Source of the DNA: Enterococcus mundtii
Lineage (GTDB): Bacteria > Bacillota > Bacilli > Lactobacillales > Enterococcaceae
Assembly (NCBI RefSeq): GCF_003957375.1
Contig: NZ_CP025472.1
Span: 1-58,171, forward strand
Length of the DNA: 58,171 bases
Reading direction: 5' to 3'
Position numbers and translations under genes: made by a program. This document shows, in pieces, positions 55,546 to 58,171 of the stretch. The notes under the pieces were generated by a model that saw only the letters and a program-made list of their open reading frames with translations, searched no databases and was not told the origin of the DNA. How positions within the stretch are numbered: position 1 is the stretch's first letter; every line of letters begins with the position of its first letter.

Positions 55546-56751
55546 CTATCGCTGGATTGCTGCTAGATCTTTCGTTGCAACATCTTGTTGAACATTGTTA
55601 ATCATTTGTTGTAGGGAAGCTGTTGCTTCTATTCCCTTCAGTAAGCCTTTTTGGTACTTCAACTCATCGTTCCAATCATTTTTCTTCATTCCTTCGTGGC
55701 ATTTTGGAAAGTGTGGGATTACATCGATGTTGTTTATACCAAAACTGTTATAAAAGTCTTTCGCTGGCCTCTCGATTTTCCCTCTTTCTGGATTAAATTT
55801 TGCTGCATCATTATCCAAAGCAAGAACAATTTTTAACTTTTCATGTCTTACACCTGCAGATCCTGCTAAATCATCAATTTTTTGTAGCCAGCGATCGACA
55901 CTCACTTTTTCTTCAATTTTCTTTACATAACTTTTATCTGCACAAAGTGCCTCAACGACTGCACGTGAAATAATTCCTTTGTTTAAGCCATTCATGGCGA
56001 CTAATCGACAGTTGCTTAATTGATTTTTGTGCAATTCGTAATAACTCATCATATCGATAGGAGCTTCAAAAGCGTAGACTGTGAAAGGATTTTCTGATGT
56101 AGCTTTACTAAATTGTGCCTTATCACCAATATCCACAATCACGCCACTAGTCCCCTCACTATTGTAGAGAGTCTTTTTTAATCGACCTTTTTCCGGATAA
56201 AGTTGCTTATTATACCAGATTCCTTGTCTAGCTCCTCCAACAATCTTTCCTTCGATATCTACGTGCTTAAATACAATCATTGGTTCGGTTTTACCTGTAT
56301 CGAAATCTTTATGAATGCCCTGTACCATGATCCCTTTATTCAGAAAAAAATCGATTGTTTCATCCGATAAGCCGCGTTCTTCTCGTAAATACTTCCTGGC
56401 ATAATCAAATGTATTCGCTTCTCTCACTCGATAAATAAATGGTTCTTTCTTTGGAATCTTCGCCCCATCAAAGACGCCAGCTTCTGTTTCAAGGAGATAA
56501 TGTAGCGCTTCTTTGAACGACATATTATTGATCACCTCAACCATCTTGATCACATCTTGGTTACGAAGTTCATTCCCTTTTGAATACCAAGAAAAGGTGT
56601 TTTTTCTCGGATGAATTTTAAAACTTGGATGTTCAATCCATACATACTGATGACCTGCACGTTTTAACTCTAGTCCTAAAGAACTAGCCACATCCAAAAT
56701 ATTCTTTTGTTTGGCCATCTCCATCAATCGATTTGGATTGTAGTTAGCCAT
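55546..56751 (-). CDS. DUF3991/Toprim-domain primase-like protein
   Basis: A 401-aa protein: N-terminal DUF3991-like part (ILDVASSLGLELKRAGHQYV, HPRKNTFSWYSKGNELRNQD), then a Toprim fold at about 200-330 with acidic motifs VYAFEAPIDMMSYYE and KIVLALDNDAAKF. These proteins resemble DnaG-type primases without the zinc finger and occur in Gram-positive transfer modules, where they may prime the transferred strand. GGAAGGAG precedes the ATG. Confidence 0.85.
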   Translation of the reverse strand: MANYNPNRLMEMAKQKNILDVASSLGLELKRAGHQYVWIEHPSFKIHPRKNTFSWYSKGNELRNQDVIKMVEVINNMSFKEALHYLLETEAGVFDGAKIPKKEPFIYRVREANTFDYARKYLREERGLSDETIDFFLNKGIMVQGIHKDFDTGKTEPMIVFKHVDIEGKIVGGARQGIWYNKQLYPEKGRLKKTLYNSEGTSGVIVDIGDKAQFSKATSENPFTVYAFEAPIDMMSYYELHKNQLSNCRLVAMNGLNKGIISRAVVEALCADKSYVKKIEEKVSVDRWLQKIDDLAGSAGVRHEKLKIVLALDNDAAKFNPERGKIERPAKDFYNSFGINNIDVIPHFPKCHEGMKKNDWNDELKYQKGLLKGIEATASLQQMINNVQQDVATKDLAAIQR

Positions 56752-56815
56752 AAATATGCTCCTTCCTTAATGAAAATAATTATTTTTTCTGAGGTAATAT
56801 TAGATCCAAACAAAA

Positions 56816-56863
56816 AGAAGTCAGATACATTCCTTGAAAATTAAGGATTGGATCTGACTTCTT
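56816..56863 (-). terminator. Strong terminator between the 165-aa gene and the Toprim gene
   Basis: AAGAAGTCAGAT pairs perfectly with ATCTGACTTCTT around a loop that holds its own CCTT/AAGG stem; a T run follows on the minus strand. It splits the transfer run into two units or limits downstream expression. Confidence 0.85.
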
Positions 56864-56882
56864 GAACAATAATTTAATCATA

Positions 56883-57368
56883 TTAATCGATACTTGATTC
56901 TTTCTTTTGTAACGGTACCCGCTTTCGTTTCCATCCAATTGATCCGTCTTCTAGAACTGTTTCATAGTACGTTGTTGCGCCATACTTGTTTAAATACTGC
57001 GTGCGTAAGGATCGATATTCCTGGATTAATTCTTGTAAATCTTCAATTTTTCTCATTTTACTTGTTACATGAATAAAACGATTTGACGTTGAGGTAACTG
57101 TAAAATTCGAGTCCGAAAACAAATTAGTTAGGTACACTCGTTCTTCCATTGATTGTGGTGAAAAAGGTAATGCTTCATTAGAAATTTCTATAATACCGTC
57201 TCTGTACAAACAAATATCTACACTATCGTCACTGACATCCTCGTACTTATTCTCAAACAATGTAAATAATTTTAGCGCTTCATCGTTTATTAGTTCTTCA
57301 CTTCGATCTTCGGAAATTCCAAGTTGATCTAAATCTCCCTTAATTTGTTCAACAAATTTTTTGTCCAT
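56883..57368 (-). CDS. Hypothetical transfer-region protein (161 aa)
   Basis: Starts MDKKFVEQIKGDLDQLGISE, with AGGTGG six or more bases upstream. The frame contains IIEISNEALPFSPQSMEERV and a basic C-terminus ending RKRVPLQKKESSID. It sits between a 32-codon ORF and a strong terminator. No family recognised. Confidence 0.6.
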   Translation of the reverse strand: MDKKFVEQIKGDLDQLGISEDRSEELINDEALKLFTLFENKYEDVSDDSVDICLYRDGIIEISNEALPFSPQSMEERVYLTNLFSDSNFTVTSTSNRFIHVTSKMRKIEDLQELIQEYRSLRTQYLNKYGATTYYETVLEDGSIGWKRKRVPLQKKESSID

Positions 57369-57369
57369 T

Positions 57370-57468
57370 TCATTCTCCACCTCTTATTACATCTACGATT
57401 GCTCGTTTTTTAGGAATCGATGCCAGTAACGGATTTTCTAAAATAAGATATTTTGTTTTGCCAGCCAT
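57370..57468 (-). CDS. Small ORF (32 aa) coupled to the 161-aa gene
   Basis: MAGKTKYLILENPLLASIPK, then a basic tail ending VIRGGE. AGGGGAAAG precedes the ATG, and the stop almost touches the next start (TGAAATG). Probably a real small gene or a translational leader. Confidence 0.45.
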   Translation of the reverse strand: MAGKTKYLILENPLLASIPKKRAIVDVIRGGE

Positions 57469-57492
57469 CTAAATCTTTCCCCTTTTATCAAT

Positions 57493-58171
57493 TTAAGCCT
57501 GTAATCTCAATCTCCTTTCTTCTAAAATGATCGGCGACTGTTGCTTTTTTTGCTCCACCTCATGAATCACTTGTGTATGCTCACGGTTAAATGTTTCCAA
57601 AATTTCCTTAAAGTTCGCTTCTAAACCTGTATTCACCGTATGTTGCCGAAGTTTTAGTTCATCCATTTTCCCTTGTAATACACGAGACAGCTGTTCTGTT
57701 TGTTGTTCATACTCTTTTTTGATTGTCTGATCAACCGTTTCTTTATAGCTATTTTGAATTGCTTCAGTTTCTCCTTCAAGCTGTGTGGTAAAGGACTTTT
57801 CTATATTCTGTAACGCTTGCTGGTGTCGCAATTTTTCTTCTTGTACTTGTTGCTGCTTTTGATTGATCAACTGACTTTCTAAATTAGCTAATTCTTCTTG
57901 TTTCTTTGCTTCTAAACGCTTCGTAACTGATTCCTCGATCAAATGACGCTTATCTAATTGTTGGATCTCTTGGTTGATTTTCTTCGTCTCTGTCTCAATA
58001 AATTTGGTCAATGCTTGTCCAAACTCCACTTTCGTAGATTGAAGAACCTCTTGTACAATCTCATCTGTAGCAACTTCAATGTCGATTGGTTCACCTTTTA
58101 CAGGCTCTGAATCCAAATGTTTAGTCATTTTCTCTAACATATTTTCTTCTGACAATGTTTCTGCAGAAGCA
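57493..58171 (-). CDS. Coiled-coil transfer-region protein, C-terminal part (continues from base 1)
   Basis: The frame is open at the right edge and matches the phase of the gene leaving at base 1. Reading through the join gives EIQSTTASAETLSEENM. This part is a long charged coiled coil (KRLEAKKQEELANLESQLIN; EYEQQTEQLSRVLQGKM) ending RRLRLQA. A TTG at 58155 is an internal codon, not a start. With 1-611 it makes about 429 aa, possibly a structural or regulatory partner of the transfer channel; function unknown. Confidence 0.75.
   Translation of the reverse strand, partial: ASAETLSEENMLEKMTKHLDSEPVKGEPIDIEVATDEIVQEVLQSTKVEFGQALTKFIETETKKINQEIQQLDKRHLIEESVTKRLEAKKQEELANLESQLINQKQQQVQEEKLRHQQALQNIEKSFTTQLEGETEAIQNSYKETVDQTIKKEYEQQTEQLSRVLQGKMDELKLRQHTVNTGLEANFKEILETFNREHTQVIHEVEQKKQQSPIILEERRLRLQA

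Noticed and set aside
1-58171. CRISPR array, tRNA or rRNA genes, intact insertion sequence
   Set aside because: I saw no regularly spaced identical repeats, no cloverleaf-like sequence, and no transposase frame.

Overview
The window reads as one complete circular conjugative plasmid of 58,171 bp from a low-GC lactic acid bacterium, most likely Enterococcus. Circularity is inferred: a minus-strand gene leaving the left edge (611 down to 1) continues in the same frame from base 58171 to a stop at 57493. The host call rests on the Inc18-type Rep, the pCF10-like (Prg/Pcf) transfer genes, a complete WxL (Csc) surface cluster and an Rgg/PrgX-like regulator. A pectate lyase hints at a plant-associated strain.

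Layout. (1) 14.6 kb down to 1 and on through 58.2-47.3 kb, all minus strand, is the transfer module. It runs LysM protein, leader peptide/attenuator, thioester adhesin, sortase, PC4-like ssDNA-binding protein, PcfB, VirD4, pilin-like subunit, VirB6-like PrgH, PrgI, VirB4, PrgK hydrolase, VirB8-like PrgL, DUF3847, coiled-coil protein, Toprim protein, giant metallopeptidase-like polyvalent protein, helical protein, a hairpin-rich oriT candidate, PcfF-like accessory protein and relaxase. hicA-hicB and a degenerate fic gene follow. Several intrinsic terminators interrupt this long run. (2) 15.6-19.4 kb holds small mostly unrecognised genes. (3) 19.4-20.75 kb holds a broken gene between two strongly structured, inverted-repeat-bounded segments, the most novel-looking part. 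(4) 21-26.4 kb is the regulatory, replication and partition core: Rgg-like regulator, Inc18 Rep with antisense RNA and attenuator, and parAB between palindromic repeat clusters. (5) 26.4-28.9 kb is an SOS cassette (Y-family polymerase with a LexA box). (6) 29-36 kb is a patchwork of lipoprotein, two serine recombinases, pectate lyase, SieB-like exclusion protein and Fic. (7) 36.3-43.8 kb is the WxL operon. (8) 44-45.7 kb holds a secreted orphan and a hypothetical gene.

Sequence quality matters here. About twenty apparent frameshifts lie in fifteen genes, nearly all explained by a one-base change in a short homopolymer, mostly a deletion. They hit essential genes (rep, parA, virB4). The simplest reading is uncorrected long-read indel error, so genes typed pseudogene for this reason may be intact in the real molecule. 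The in-frame stops in the 19.8-20.35 kb gene and in the SieB-like gene are of a different kind.
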